NCBI GenBank assembly: GCA_027021335.1
Contig: JALUUO010000069.1
Location: 1 to 37,379, forward strand
Direction of reading: 5' to 3'
Length of the DNA: 37,379 bases
Origin: Nitrospirota bacterium
GTDB lineage: Bacteria > Nitrospirota > Thermodesulfovibrionia > SZUA-242
The notes beneath the pieces were generated by a model. That model did not search any database. It was not told the origin of the DNA and saw only the letters and a list, made by a program, of their open reading frames with translations. A program made the translations under genes and the position numbers. Shown one piece after another: positions 37,053 through 37,379 of the stretch. Every line of letters begins with the position of its first letter. Positions within the stretch are counted from its first letter, which is position 1.

Positions 37053-37379
37053 ATGTCCAGACAAAAGCGCAAAAAGAAGACAGGAAAATCCAGGGGTGGA
37101 TTATGGCTTAAACGTACCAAAAGAATCCTGTTTTGGATTTCTGCCGTAGTGGTTATCATTGCCGGCCTTTACACAGGTTTTCTGGCAGCCGATATATACG
37201 ACAACTTGGAAAAGCTCAGCCAAAGACCCGTATCACGTTTTTACGCGGCTCCACTTAAGCTCGAAAAAGGCAGTAATATAAGCCGTGAGAGCCTAGCTGA
37301 ATACCTGCATCTACTTGGATACTCAGAGCAGAACTCGGTCGAGCAGCCGGGCCGGTTTAACCTTTACGGAAATGAGTGG
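37053..37379 (+). CDS. Penicillin-binding protein 1B-like N-terminus (partial, runs off right edge)
   Basis: Own translation: MSRQKRKKKTGKSRGGLWLKRTKRILFWISAVVVIIAGLYTGFLAADIYDNLEKLSQRPVSRFYAAPLKLEKGSNISRESLAEYLHLLGYSE...: basic cytoplasmic tail, one TM, UB2H-like start. Confidence 0.75.
   Translation, partial: MSRQKRKKKTGKSRGGLWLKRTKRILFWISAVVVIIAGLYTGFLAADIYDNLEKLSQRPVSRFYAAPLKLEKGSNISRESLAEYLHLLGYSEQNSVEQPGRFNLYGNEW

Noticed and set aside
1-37379. Alternative genetic code with TGA as an amino acid
   Set aside because: Several intact, full-length genes end in TGA at the expected C-terminus (ribE, HD-GYP gene, D-aminoacylase, decarboxylase).

Overview
The 37.4 kb window looks like bacterial chromosome from a Gram-negative, probably Desulfobacterota/Nitrospirota-like organism (lineage inferred from gene content only). 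Most of it is housekeeping: mutS, surE, an AI-2E-type permease, D-aminoacylase, AmiC-like amidase, ribD, HU, a DEDDh exonuclease, a hybrid histidine kinase, a TPP riboswitch plus thiS-thiG-thiE-thiC-thiD operon with an HD-GYP gene, lepB, ribE-ribBA-ribH-nusB, an ornithine/DAP-type decarboxylase, tlyA, dxs, ispA, xseB, lysA, dapF, dapA and the start of a PBP1-like gene. The main discovery is two genes that the ORF track splits at in-frame UGA codons and that read as selenoproteins. (1) An ArsM-like methyltransferase (12358..13158, +) has UGA in place of the conserved Cys of the 'YxGC(I/V)xGA' motif. A perfect 6-bp stem-loop starts 11 nt after the UGA. (2) A secreted beta-propeller-like/DsbA-like fusion (2918..3784, -) has UGA at the first Cys of the CPYC motif (U-P-Y-C). 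It is followed by a 7-bp stem with an AGGU apical loop. TGA is an ordinary stop elsewhere in the window (ribE, HD-GYP gene, decarboxylase), which argues against a reassigned code. Next to the second selenoprotein are two paralogous secreted rhodanese-like genes, one with its active-site Cys lost. The Cys-less copy lies behind a canonical -24/-12 (sigma54) promoter and a duplicated upstream array of 24-bp motifs and long hairpins that resembles an enhancer region. Other observations are a CTG start codon for lepB, a probable leaderless exonuclease mRNA, and several intergenic palindromes.
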